Origin: Desulfurococcaceae archaeon AG1 | GTDB taxonomy: Archaea > Thermoproteota > Thermoprotei_A > Sulfolobales > AG1 | DNA length: 64,000 nucleotides | Reading direction: 5' to 3' | Assembly: GCA_003116855.1 (NCBI GenBank) | Contig: BEWT01000002.1 | Location: 1-64,000, forward strand | Part shown: piece by piece, positions 17,512-26,371 of the stretch | Numbering within the stretch: the first letter of the stretch is position 1 | How the letters are laid out: every line of letters begins with the position of its first letter | The notes under the pieces: generated by a model | Database searches by the model: none | What the model was told of the DNA's origin: nothing | The model's input: the letters and a program-made list of their open reading frames with translations, nothing else | Position numbers and translations under genes: made by a program

Positions 17512-18789
17512 CTATATCCATCCCCTTAGTTTCATTGCATTATATACTCTCTCCACCGCTACGGCTTGTGCTGCTGTTCTAGGATCTATATCGCTCCTCC
17601 TATTCATATAGCTATAGAGCGTTCTGAACGCTGTGATCATCTTCTCCTCAAGCTTCCTCATAGCCTCGTCATCTGTTATCCACCCTCCTGTCCTGTTATT
17701 AACCCATTCTATCCAGCTCGCTGTAACACCGCCAGCATTGGCCAGAATATCGGGAACAACGAAGATCCCTCTCTTGAATAATATATCGTCGGCCTCAGGG
17801 GTTGTAGGGCCATTAGCACCCTCAACAATAAGCTTAGCCTTTATCTTTGGAGCATTATCGATGGTTATAACATTCTCCAACGCCGCTGGGATGAGTATAT
17901 CTACATCTAATGTTAGAAGCTCCTCATTAGATATTCTCTTAGCATCCGGATACTCGATCACCTTCCCCTTCTCGCTCTTAACCCTCATAACCTCATCAAT
18001 CCTCAAACCCTTGGGATCATAGATCCCACCGCTCGAGTCGCTTACAGCAACAACCTTTGCTCCCCAGTTGCTCAGATAATAGGCAGCATAGGAGCCAACA
18101 TTACCAAAACCCTGGACAGCAACCCTCTTACCCTCTATGCCTCCGAGCATCTTGTTAGCAGCCTCTCTAGCGATTGCTGCCACACCGAAACCTGTGGCAA
18201 CTATTCTGGTTCCTAGACCTCCCAGCTGCTGGGGCTTTCCAGTAACCACGCCGAATATGTTATGCCCAATTATTCTATAATACTCATCTATATACCAAGC
18301 CATGGTTTGCGGGTTTGTATAGACATCTGGTGCCGGTATATCCAGATCTTCACCAACAAATCTTGAGATCGCTGCAAAGTATCCTCTGCTCAGAGCCTCG
18401 ATTTCCCTGAAACTCAGCCTTCTAGGATCAACTCTAACGCCTCCCTTCCCACCACCAAATGGTAGCTGTAACAACGAGCATTTCCATGTCATCCACATGG
18501 ATAGAGCCATAACCTCGCTCATATCTGTCTCGGGATGATACCTAACGCCTCCCTTATAGGGGCCAAGAGCGCTGTTATGCTGAGCCCTCCACCCAATAAA
18601 GATCCTTGTTTTACCGTCATCCATCCTCACCGGGATCTTTACCTGGATAACTCTCTCGTGGGTTTTTAAAGCTTCAAAAGCTTCATCGTCAAGCCCTAGA
18701 ACATTAACAGCTTTTTTTAACTGCATAACAGCGTTCTCATACGGATCTAAGGCTTTTTCTCCCAGTTTTCTCACCATATTAAAAATCAC
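17512..18789 (-). CDS. gdhA: Glutamate dehydrogenase
   Basis: A 425-residue Glu/Leu/Phe/Val dehydrogenase. The catalytic lysine sits in PFGGGKGGVRVDP (about 105-117) and the second conserved lysine in HNSALGPYKGGVRYHP. A Rossmann domain starts near residue 212 (VAVQGFGNVGSYAAYYL), and the C-terminal ANAGGVTASWIEWVNNRTG block is complete. It interconverts glutamate with 2-oxoglutarate and ammonia; cofactor specificity is not certain from sequence. It sits beside NadE, but with its own upstream region. Confidence 0.95.
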   Translation of the reverse strand: MIFNMVRKLGEKALDPYENAVMQLKKAVNVLGLDDEAFEALKTHERVIQVKIPVRMDDGKTRIFIGWRAQHNSALGPYKGGVRYHPETDMSEVMALSMWMTWKCSLLQLPFGGGKGGVRVDPRRLSFREIEALSRGYFAAISRFVGEDLDIPAPDVYTNPQTMAWYIDEYYRIIGHNIFGVVTGKPQQLGGLGTRIVATGFGVAAIAREAANKMLGGIEGKRVAVQGFGNVGSYAAYYLSNWGAKVVAVSDSSGGIYDPKGLRIDEVMRVKSEKGKVIEYPDAKRISNEELLTLDVDILIPAALENVITIDNAPKIKAKLIVEGANGPTTPEADDILFKRGIFVVPDILANAGGVTASWIEWVNNRTGGWITDDEAMRKLEEKMITAFRTLYSYMNRRSDIDPRTAAQAVAVERVYNAMKLRGWI

Positions 18790-18890
18790 AAGAGGAAATT
18801 AAGCTTACAAACCCAGGATCCATCGTGCCATGGTGAGTAGGCTTTTACCCTTATTAGGTCTAAGAATGTTTTTGATTTGGACGTTAGCCT

Positions 18891-20042
18891 TTGAAGAACC
18901 TGAAGATCTACTCGATTCTAAATAACCTCGCTAACGGGCTTGGCAACCCCTTCGTAGGCTTCTTCGCAGTGTCCTCAGGGCTTTCTGTATACTTCGTATC
19001 ACTAATATCGTCCGCATCAACAGCACTCCCAGGAGTCTCTCAAATAGCTATCCTGAAGCTCAAGTCAAATCCAAAGGCTCTTGCTATTATGGGCACGTTA
19101 TTCTCAGGCATCCTCTGGATCCTTGCGGGAATAGCAGCAACCCTCGGCCCTCTTTTCGTGGGCTTATACCTCACAACACAGTTGGCAGCCGGGATAGCTT
19201 CCCTCGGATGGACCCTTATTCTCGAGAGGATCAGTCGTGGTAAGAGAGGTATGGAGCTTGCAAGATATTCTTTCTATGCAAACATAGGCTCGCTCACGGC
19301 CACATTACTAACCGGGTATGTGGTTGGTAGGAATCTAAACAATATGGGTTATTTCTTCATAGCATCCGGGGCCCTCATGATCCTGAGCTCTCTATCCCTA
19401 CTAAGTTATAAACATGAGGAGGAATACAGAGGGACAGAGACAACGAGCACAAGCACCACTAGGATCGCACCAAGTATAAATGCCCTTAGAGCCTTCTATC
19501 TAGTCAATGCATCATACATGGTGGTTATGTCCCTAGCATGGCCACTCTTCCCCCTCGCCCAGGTTTATAAGTTTGAAATGGGGGCTGCTGAGGTTGGGCT
19601 CTTAACAGTTATAGCGGGTGTCTCAACACTAATACTCCAAAGGATCGTTGGCGTGCTTGTGGATTTTAATAGGAAGATAGTGATGTTCTCTGGACGGTTA
19701 CTCTTAGCAGTATTTCCCCTAGGCTATGCTCTCTCAAGCAATGTATATGAACTCTACCTAATCCAGCTCGTGGCTGGCTATACGAACTCTGCTGTGATAG
19801 CATATACAGCGTATGTCATGGATCACTCGATTGATAAGAGGAAAGCGCTCTCCCTCTATAGCTTTTTCAACGGTGTTGCAACCGTCATAGGCTCTGTGAT
19901 AGGAGGCGCTCTCTACACCTATATATCAACACTTGAGGATCCTGTGAGCTCTATAGATACCCTTATGCTTGCAATCGGCATTATTAGGATATTGCTATCA
20001 ATACCATATCTATATATAAAGGATATTGCGAGATATAGGTAG
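18891..20042 (+). CDS. Major facilitator superfamily transporter
   Basis: A 383-residue MFS permease with about twelve helices. Its N-terminus (NNLANGLGNPFVGFFAVSSG) and the middle loop rich in T/S between the two halves (about 180-195) are typical of archaeal MFS proteins annotated only at superfamily level. TTG is the only plausible start codon near the N-terminus. Its end overlaps the following hypothetical gene by 17 bases. Confidence 0.83.
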   Translation: MKNLKIYSILNNLANGLGNPFVGFFAVSSGLSVYFVSLISSASTALPGVSQIAILKLKSNPKALAIMGTLFSGILWILAGIAATLGPLFVGLYLTTQLAAGIASLGWTLILERISRGKRGMELARYSFYANIGSLTATLLTGYVVGRNLNNMGYFFIASGALMILSSLSLLSYKHEEEYRGTETTSTSTTRIAPSINALRAFYLVNASYMVVMSLAWPLFPLAQVYKFEMGAAEVGLLTVIAGVSTLILQRIVGVLVDFNRKIVMFSGRLLLAVFPLGYALSSNVYELYLIQLVAGYTNSAVIAYTAYVMDHSIDKRKALSLYSFFNGVATVIGSVIGGALYTYISTLEDPVSSIDTLMLAIGIIRILLSIPYLYIKDIARYR

Positions 20043-20547
20043 AAAGCTCGATATGTGGAGCTCCAGGAGAGTAGTATCTATATCGATACCAAGCCTTATC
20101 ACAGCACTCCTAATAACTCTCAGCATTAATAGCCTAGCAATCATATTAGTAATAATACTGACGATCCATCTCTTATCAATATCGATAGGGTTTATAAGAA
20201 TAAAGCTCCATCTATGCCCTGTAAATACTATCATAACGTTCAGAGACACAGTTATAAAAGATAAATCTCTATCCGTGAAAACAGATAAAATATACACATC
20301 ATCCAGGATTACTTCGACAATATATATAGTGAGGGGCTATGTGGGTCCAAAAGCATTCTTCCTTAACCCATTACTCCTATGTATATTTACGTATTTCAAA
20401 CCACTATATATAAGCAATGGAGAGTACTTAGCACTGGGATCCGCGCCTCACTTCATATATATCTTTAAATCGAGGATCAATGCCCCTATATCGCTAACAG
20501 ACGAGGAGGAGGTTATAAAGATTATGGAAGACCTCTGCCACAAATGA
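20026..20547 (+). CDS. Small membrane-anchored protein of unknown function
   Basis: A 173-residue protein with two hydrophobic helices in the first 60 residues (ISIPSLITALLITLSINSL and IILVIILTIHLLSI) and a mostly beta-like C-terminal cytoplasmic or external region ending in a charged helix (LTDEEEVIKIMEDLCHK). The topology resembles small PH-like YdbT/DUF304-type membrane proteins, but no signature is strong. Either TTG 20026 or ATG 20053 could be the start. Overlap with the MFS gene suggests cotranscription. Confidence 0.5.
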   Translation: MRDIGRKLDMWSSRRVVSISIPSLITALLITLSINSLAIILVIILTIHLLSISIGFIRIKLHLCPVNTIITFRDTVIKDKSLSVKTDKIYTSSRITSTIYIVRGYVGPKAFFLNPLLLCIFTYFKPLYISNGEYLALGSAPHFIYIFKSRINAPISLTDEEEVIKIMEDLCHK

Positions 20548-20612
20548 TCCCGTTTTATACCTTATAAAAGGGTCTTAGCATAATATTGAGCAGCAGCTAA
20601 AAACGATCATGC

Positions 20613-20687
20613 ATATGTATACTCAAATATAAGGATTCAGACAATATCGCTGATATGTATATCCAAATATAAGGGTTCAAACAATAT
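20613..20687 (+). repeat. Two 35-bp direct repeats with a 40-bp period upstream of the OFOR gene
   Basis: The segments 20613-20647 and 20653-20687 match at 31 of 35 positions (shared core CAAATATAAGG and ACAATAT). They occupy the short intergenic region directly before a ferredoxin oxidoreductase gene. Each unit includes an AAATATAAGG box that could serve as a TATA element, so the region may hold duplicated promoters or regulator sites. Confidence 0.75.
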
Positions 20688-20700
20688 ATATTACTGAGCG

Positions 20701-22647
20701 GTGCATAGAATGCCTGAGATCGAGGTTATACTGGGGGGCCCGCAGGGGGGAGGTATAGAGACTGCCGCTCAGATCTTCATAAGATCCCTTGCAAGGATGG
20801 GGTTATATGTTTATGGAAAGAGAGAGTATTTCTCTAACATAATGGGTAGGCATAGCTATTTTCAGATAAGGGCTAGGGATAGACCCGTTAGGTCTGTTAA
20901 AAGCAAAGTAGATATAGTAGCAGGACTCGATGCAGAGTCGATAGCGACCCACTTCGACGACATAGTCCCAGGCGGTGCAATAATATTTGACCCCACCTTC
21001 AGCCAGGTTAAAATAGACGCGCTGGGAATGATGGAGAGCGATACGAAGGAACATGTAAAGGAGAAGCTCAGAAGCAATGGCTACGAGCCCAGCGTAAAAG
21101 GAGCTCTAATGTATGCTGAGGAGAAGCTGGGGGCAAAGCTCTGCCCGCTCCCATACCAGAAGATCCTGGCAGAGGCTGCTGAAAGGCTAAAGGCTGGAAG
21201 CCTCTCTGCTGTCCAGAGATTCCTCAACACAGTAGTGTTATCCGCGGTTACCGCTATGATAGGTGTATCGATAGGTGCTTTCAGAGCAGGCCTTGAGGAT
21301 GTGTTTGGTGCTAAAAGACCCCAGGTTATTGAGCAGAACCTGGTTGTGGCTGATATAGTTTATAACTATGTTAAGAATAACTTTAGCGATTTCGATAAAA
21401 AGCTCGAGGGCTTTGAACCGAGAAAAGAACCAATGGTTATACTAAACGGCAACGAGGCTGTAGCTGTGGGGAAGATCCTTGGGGGGCTGACTTTCCAGAC
21501 ATACTATCCCATAACGCCCGCTGCTGATGAGAGCTTCTTCCTAGAGAGCTACGAGGCGATCGAAATAGATCCTGAGTTTAAAGACGAGGCAGAGCTTCTT
21601 AAAGGAGCCGGGATAGTGGTGTTCCAAAGCGAAGACGAGATAGCAGCTATAAACATGGCTATAGGTGCTGCCCTAACAGGCGCTAGGAGCGCTACAGCAA
21701 CCAGCGGGCCTGGCTTCTCACTAATGGCCGAGGGTCTTGGATGGGCTGGGATGAACGAGGTCCCTGTTGTTGTAACGCTATATATGAGAGGCGGTCCGAG
21801 CACTGGTCTTCCGACAAGGGATAGCCAGGCTGATCTGCTTTTCGCGCTCTTCGCAGGTCACGGCGAGTTTCCGAGGATCGTGCTATCCTCAGGGGATCAC
21901 GAAGAAGCCGTCTACGATGCTGTAAGAGCCCTTAACTGGGCAGAGATCTATCAATGCCCCGTAATACATTTGGTGGAGAAGAACCTGGCTAACTCATGGG
22001 CCCTGGTTAAGATTGATAAGAATAAGGTAAAGATTGAGAGAGGAAAGCTTGTCAGAGATCCTGTGAAGAACTACAGGAGATTCGAGATAACAGAGGAGGG
22101 TATATCGCCCAGAGCCTTTATAGGAACCCCTGGGGTTGTTATGTGGTATACAGGCGATGAGCACGATCCTCTAGGACACATAACAGAGGATCCGGAGACT
22201 AGGTATGAGATGTATATGAAGAGGCTTAAAAAGCTAGAAACAGCTGACAAAGAAATACCAGAAGAGGAGAGGGTAGCCATATATGGGGAAGAGAACCCAG
22301 ACATAACGATAGTCAGCTGGGGAACAACCAAAGGGGCTATTCTAGACGCGCTGGATCTTCTTAGAGAGAAGGGCTATAAAGTAGGGTTCCTCCAAATAAG
22401 GGTCTTCAGCCCCTTCCCCAAGAGGCTTGTTAAAAAAGTCCTTGAATCCTCTAGATTGGTGATCGATATAGAGAACAACTACTTAGGACAAGCTGCCAGA
22501 GTCATAGCTATGGAGACAGGCTATATTATAAGGCACAAGGCTCTGAAATGGACCGGAAGACCCATAACAGAGACAGAGGTTATAAAAGCTGTTGAGAAGG
22601 TTGTTAACGAAGGTGTCGAGACAATATACCTCAAGGATGGTAAATAA
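20701..22647 (+). CDS. 2-oxoacid:ferredoxin oxidoreductase, fused gamma-alpha subunit
   Basis: The large subunit of a two-subunit 2-oxoacid:ferredoxin oxidoreductase, 648 residues. The N-terminal gamma domain (about 1-215, GGPQGGGIETAAQIF) is fused to the alpha domain, which carries the family motif YPITPAADE at about residues 266-274, then the GPGFSLMAEGLG segment and a C-terminal domain. In Sulfolobus-type enzymes this subunit pairs with a beta subunit of about 300 residues holding thiamine diphosphate and a 4Fe-4S cluster. No beta gene follows; an unrelated gene on the other strand starts 17 bases later. ATG 20710 is the likely start. Confidence 0.9.
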   Translation: MHRMPEIEVILGGPQGGGIETAAQIFIRSLARMGLYVYGKREYFSNIMGRHSYFQIRARDRPVRSVKSKVDIVAGLDAESIATHFDDIVPGGAIIFDPTFSQVKIDALGMMESDTKEHVKEKLRSNGYEPSVKGALMYAEEKLGAKLCPLPYQKILAEAAERLKAGSLSAVQRFLNTVVLSAVTAMIGVSIGAFRAGLEDVFGAKRPQVIEQNLVVADIVYNYVKNNFSDFDKKLEGFEPRKEPMVILNGNEAVAVGKILGGLTFQTYYPITPAADESFFLESYEAIEIDPEFKDEAELLKGAGIVVFQSEDEIAAINMAIGAALTGARSATATSGPGFSLMAEGLGWAGMNEVPVVVTLYMRGGPSTGLPTRDSQADLLFALFAGHGEFPRIVLSSGDHEEAVYDAVRALNWAEIYQCPVIHLVEKNLANSWALVKIDKNKVKIERGKLVRDPVKNYRRFEITEEGISPRAFIGTPGVVMWYTGDEHDPLGHITEDPETRYEMYMKRLKKLETADKEIPEEERVAIYGEENPDITIVSWGTTKGAILDALDLLREKGYKVGFLQIRVFSPFPKRLVKKVLESSRLVIDIENNYLGQAARVIAMETGYIIRHKALKWTGRPITETEVIKAVEKVVNEGVETIYLKDGK

Positions 22648-22663
22648 CGCAGTAACGTTATCA

Positions 22664-24115
22664 TCACGGTTTAGGAGAGCCCAGTTTTTTCAGTATATCC
22701 AACAGTGGCTTGATCCTCGTAGGCCCTACGATCGACATGCTTATTAGGAATATAGATGTGACCCTCGGATCCGACAGGCTCTTCAAAATCCTCGCCTTAG
22801 CTTCATCTCCAAGTTTAAGGCTATCGAGATAGACCTTTATCTTATCCTCAATTATAAGTGGTATTCTGCTAGCCACATTGCTGGGAGCGATGAGCAACAG
22901 GAAGTAGGGAAAGACGATCAAATCCCACGCCATATGGCTATACCTTCTACACTCACCAGCTTGCTCGAGATCTATGCAGTAAGCAGTATCGCTCCCCTCT
23001 ATGGTTATAAAGTTATCCGGCTTCGTGTCTATCAAGCAAACCCCGCTGCTATGTATTTTGGCAATTGTTCTCATAAAAATCTCGATGGCCTCGCCTATCA
23101 AGCCCTTATATATGGCATAGCTGCTCAGGGGCTCGCCCTCTATGTATTCTTTGAGCATTGTGAGAGACCACGGATCTATGTAGAGGATCCTCTGGGTAGC
23201 TATACCACGCTTCCTAAGCTCTATTGTATATCTATATTCATTCCAGAACCTCGTTTGGGGAAGAGCCTTGGGCCTTATACCCACGAGGGTCATTAGATCC
23301 ACTGTAGGGCTTATTAGAAGCCATTTAGCGGAGGCATAGTCGGAGAAGCTTTTCATAACCATCTTAATACCGCTTTCTCTATCCCTTACAATCTTCGAGG
23401 TGGAGAGCGCACTGAGGATCTTAGGTAGGTTTTTGTTACTTTGGATCATCTCGGAATCATCGATCTTATCCTTTATAGATCTATAATCTATAACCTTACC
23501 CTCTACACATTCTATAAGATCCTCTGGTGGAGGAGGATCTTCTAGCTGAGGGGTTTTAACACTCTTCAGAATCTTTATCAACGGGTTTAGGTACTCGTCA
23601 AAAGATCTCCTAAGGCTCTCTATAGCTGGAATTGCCTTGAGCCAGTCGGCCCTTATATTTACTAGGTATCTTCTTCTTCTATCCATGGAGAGCCAGCTGC
23701 CATCGACCCTGAATCCAGCATTCTTAGCAGTGATCCCTATGGCGAGATCCAGATCCGGGGATCCGCTTTCTAGATATCTAACCGCTAGGTATTTGTAGAT
23801 CTCTGCTCTGCTCGTAAGCCTGTAGAGGTTTTTGTATAGAGGGTATTTGATGTTAACTCTGAAAAGGCCATATGCTCCTGAGAATGCTGAGAGATCGTTT
23901 GATAGATCACTTACAAGTCTTCTAGCAGCTGCATTCACTATATCATCATCCCTAGGCTCTCCTGACACGAGATATGCTGCACACAGCGAATAGCCCATTG
24001 TTTTGAGCATACAGTCGAGCAGGGCTATCTGTTTTGGAACATGGATCTCTGTTAATCGATCTCTTGTAACAACCCCTAGATCTGTTATCCTGCTCTTAAC
24101 AACAATCCTGATCAT
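22664..24115 (-). CDS. Protein-kinase-like fold protein
   Basis: A 483-residue protein in which the second half resembles an aminoglycoside-phosphotransferase/RIO-type kinase. A glutamate-containing helix (RFWNEYRYTIELRKRGI) is followed by a hinge-like LKEYIEGEPL, a catalytic loop LIDTKPDNF at about 362-370 and a metal-binding IDLEQAG at about 381-387. These are diverged forms of the HxDxxxxN and DFG elements. The N-terminal 200 residues are helical and unknown. The winged-helix regulator gene lies 16 bases upstream on the same strand, so the two probably form an operon. The substrate could be protein, lipid or a small molecule. Confidence 0.6.
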   Translation of the reverse strand: MIRIVVKSRITDLGVVTRDRLTEIHVPKQIALLDCMLKTMGYSLCAAYLVSGEPRDDDIVNAAARRLVSDLSNDLSAFSGAYGLFRVNIKYPLYKNLYRLTSRAEIYKYLAVRYLESGSPDLDLAIGITAKNAGFRVDGSWLSMDRRRRYLVNIRADWLKAIPAIESLRRSFDEYLNPLIKILKSVKTPQLEDPPPPEDLIECVEGKVIDYRSIKDKIDDSEMIQSNKNLPKILSALSTSKIVRDRESGIKMVMKSFSDYASAKWLLISPTVDLMTLVGIRPKALPQTRFWNEYRYTIELRKRGIATQRILYIDPWSLTMLKEYIEGEPLSSYAIYKGLIGEAIEIFMRTIAKIHSSGVCLIDTKPDNFITIEGSDTAYCIDLEQAGECRRYSHMAWDLIVFPYFLLLIAPSNVASRIPLIIEDKIKVYLDSLKLGDEAKARILKSLSDPRVTSIFLISMSIVGPTRIKPLLDILKKLGSPKP

Positions 24116-24130
24116 TATACCATGCCGTAA

Positions 24131-24817
24131 TCACTTCTTAAGAACCACAAATCCCTTTCTAAGCATGCTTTCTATATTCATCTTAACAAGCTTTGATAGC
24201 GATGATATGATCCTTATAGAAGGGATTTCACTCTCACTCACATCAAACCTCCTGCTTATAGCATTCACACTACTTCTACACAGGTCTATTAACAAGCAGT
24301 TGGTACATCTCTTGCTAGCATCGACACCGCTGACTATCACTAGAAGACCATAGCTATCATCTATAAAGGCACCCTTATTCTCAAGCACCTCTAGAGAAGC
24401 CCCTGCTGGTGAGCTATATACCCTGTAAACGAGATAGATCTTTGATGTTAATAGGTAGTCCTCACCATGCTTAACGATCCAGCCGTGGTTCTCTAGGAAG
24501 TGTAGATGCCTATAAACAGCTGTCCTTACAACCCCTATGTTCTCAGCAAGCTGTGATGCTCTCGTAACACCTTTAGCAAGCAGCGATAATATTGCTAGTC
24601 TCTGATCGTTAGAGATCGTCGCATTGAAGTTCTCCTCATGGATCAATACTATGCTATCGATCAAGCTTCCCTTCTCAAGAATATATGGAACCCCCCTAAA
24701 CCCCTCAGCATATTCGAAATAACCATGTTTCCTATCCAATATTGCTCCATATAGATATGTTTCTAGAGAAGATAATAAAGACCGAGATCTTAGCTTATTA
24801 GCTATAGACAGGATCAT
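24131..24817 (-). CDS. Winged-helix transcriptional regulator with a Cys cluster
   Basis: A 228-residue predicted DNA-binding protein. A winged helix-turn-helix occupies about residues 60-115 (RLAILSLLAKGVTRASQLAENIGVVRTAVYRHLHFLENHGWI), in ArsR/TrmB style. The C-terminal part contains a compact C-x2-C-x5-C group (KRCTNCLLIDLCRSS), which could bind a metal or Fe-S cluster and act as a sensor. It is the first gene of a two-gene unit with the kinase-like protein. Confidence 0.7.
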   Translation of the reverse strand: MILSIANKLRSRSLLSSLETYLYGAILDRKHGYFEYAEGFRGVPYILEKGSLIDSIVLIHEENFNATISNDQRLAILSLLAKGVTRASQLAENIGVVRTAVYRHLHFLENHGWIVKHGEDYLLTSKIYLVYRVYSSPAGASLEVLENKGAFIDDSYGLLVIVSGVDASKRCTNCLLIDLCRSSVNAISRRFDVSESEIPSIRIISSLSKLVKMNIESMLRKGFVVLKK

Positions 24818-24827
24818 AAGAACGTGA

Positions 24828-24930
24828 GGGGCCGTAGTCTAGCTTGGGAGGATGCCAGCCTGGGGTGAGCACCCCGTAGCAAGGGATCCCAGAGCGCTGG
24901 TGGTCCCGGGTTCAAATCCCGGCGGCCCCA
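24828..24930 (+). tRNA. tRNA-Pro(GGG) with a 29-nt intron
   Basis: Acceptor stem GGGGCCG pairs with CGGCCCC, followed by discriminator A at 24930; CCA is not encoded. The T arm is CCGGG/TTCAAAT/CCCGG, and the anticodon stem is CCAGC/GCTGG. The intron is 24866-24894, between positions 37 and 38. The bulge-helix-bulge fits: exon CTGG (32-35) pairs with intron CCAG, with three-base bulges GGT and AGC at the two cut sites. After splicing the loop is CUGGGGC: anticodon GGG, and G37 as usual for proline tRNA. It is on the plus strand between two minus-strand genes, ending one base before the end of the next. Confidence 0.92.
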
Positions 24931-24931
24931 C

Positions 24932-26236
24932 CTATCCAGAACCATTCTTCAAATCACTTAGAAGCTTGTGAGCGGCATTCCATCCCGGAATGCAGGTAAG
25001 CTGACCGCCAGGCCATGTACCCGCACCGCCTAGGTAGAGCCCTTCAATGGGTGTTCTATAGCCCCAGCCACATACTGGTCTACAGTCAAATAGATAATCC
25101 TGGGTCATTATAATATGGTTCACATTACCCCCTCTCACCCTAAACACGTTCTCTAGATCCCTGGCATCCATGATCTCTAGGGCTTTCGCGTCTCTTCTCA
25201 CATTTAGGATCAGTTCTTCGAGATCCTCTATTCCGAAACCTCCTGTTGCGATCACACTATTACCCATAACCACAATCTCTCCTTTAGGGGTCTGTATGAT
25301 CGACTCCCTATACTGCTCTAGATAGCCCGCTAGTTTGGGTTTTTCCTTAAGAATCACAGCTATTCTCCTCACACCAATCATAGGGCTCCCCTTCTCAAGC
25401 CTCTTTATAATATCCTCATCAATGAACCCTGGATCCAGCATGTCGATAAGAGTGTTAGCAGGGCTTGCAGTCGAGAGCACATACCTAGCTTCAACCCTAC
25501 TTCCATCCTCCAGAATCACACCTCTAGCTTTTCCACCCTCAACCAGGATTCTAGAAACACCGATCCCAAGGTAGATCTTAACCCCCTCCTCAACCGCTCT
25601 TCTAAAAAGCTCATCAACAAGAACCCATGCACCCTTCTCCCTACCATTCTCTGGAAAGAACCAGCCTTCGGGAGGATTATAGTAACCGACGAGAAAAGCA
25701 GGTTGATCCAGGTAGAAATCCAGTATAAACATGCCCCACAGCCATGGTGGGAGATATTTTGCAAGGAAATCCCTCGAGCTCTTCTTAATAAACCATCCCA
25801 GCACTGGGTCAGAGAGGAGTTCCTGCATAGATGGGGGATCTATTGTTAATAGGTATCTCTCAAGAGATCTGTGAAAATCTACAATAGATCCCCACATCTC
25901 TCTAACATTACCCACACCCATAGATTCTAGCTCACGAAATCTCCTATCGAGATCAAACCACCACCTAACAATAGTATCGCCATGCAAATATACTGCTATA
26001 GGGTCTGGATAGAACTTCTTGAGCCTGACTCCAACATCCCTTAAGATCCTCTCGGGGACTAGCCCAACCACATAGGCCCCAACAGGGATCTTGGAGCCGG
26101 CTAGCCATTTTGAGCCTGACATGCCGCCATACCATGGCAGATGATCTATTACAGCAACATTAAGCCCCCTCATAGCAAGCACGATAGCAGCGGTTAAACC
26201 ATTATGGCCAGCACCTATCACTACAACATCAAACAT
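24932..26236 (-). CDS. Phytoene-desaturase-like FAD-dependent oxidoreductase
   Basis: A 434-residue FAD enzyme of the phytoene dehydrogenase/amine oxidase group (similar to PYROXD2). The N-terminal dinucleotide fold VVIGAGHNGLTAAIVLAMRGLNVAVID is followed by YGGMSGSKW, and the C-terminal FAD segment GLYLGGAGTWPGGQLTCIPGWNAA is well conserved. No carotenoid synthesis gene is nearby, so a role in polyprenoid or quinone metabolism is only possible. The end of the gene nearly touches the tRNA-Pro. Confidence 0.82.
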   Translation of the reverse strand: MFDVVVIGAGHNGLTAAIVLAMRGLNVAVIDHLPWYGGMSGSKWLAGSKIPVGAYVVGLVPERILRDVGVRLKKFYPDPIAVYLHGDTIVRWWFDLDRRFRELESMGVGNVREMWGSIVDFHRSLERYLLTIDPPSMQELLSDPVLGWFIKKSSRDFLAKYLPPWLWGMFILDFYLDQPAFLVGYYNPPEGWFFPENGREKGAWVLVDELFRRAVEEGVKIYLGIGVSRILVEGGKARGVILEDGSRVEARYVLSTASPANTLIDMLDPGFIDEDIIKRLEKGSPMIGVRRIAVILKEKPKLAGYLEQYRESIIQTPKGEIVVMGNSVIATGGFGIEDLEELILNVRRDAKALEIMDARDLENVFRVRGGNVNHIIMTQDYLFDCRPVCGWGYRTPIEGLYLGGAGTWPGGQLTCIPGWNAAHKLLSDLKNGSG

Positions 26237-26371
26237 ACAGGAACCTCATATCTATTATAGCACTACAGGCGATAAGGATTTAGAAAACAGAACCCTCAAT
26301 GATTGCTATAAAAACCCTACTCAGAAGAATCCCCTCTACTACTGCCTAATAATCTTCCCAGGAATATTGTT

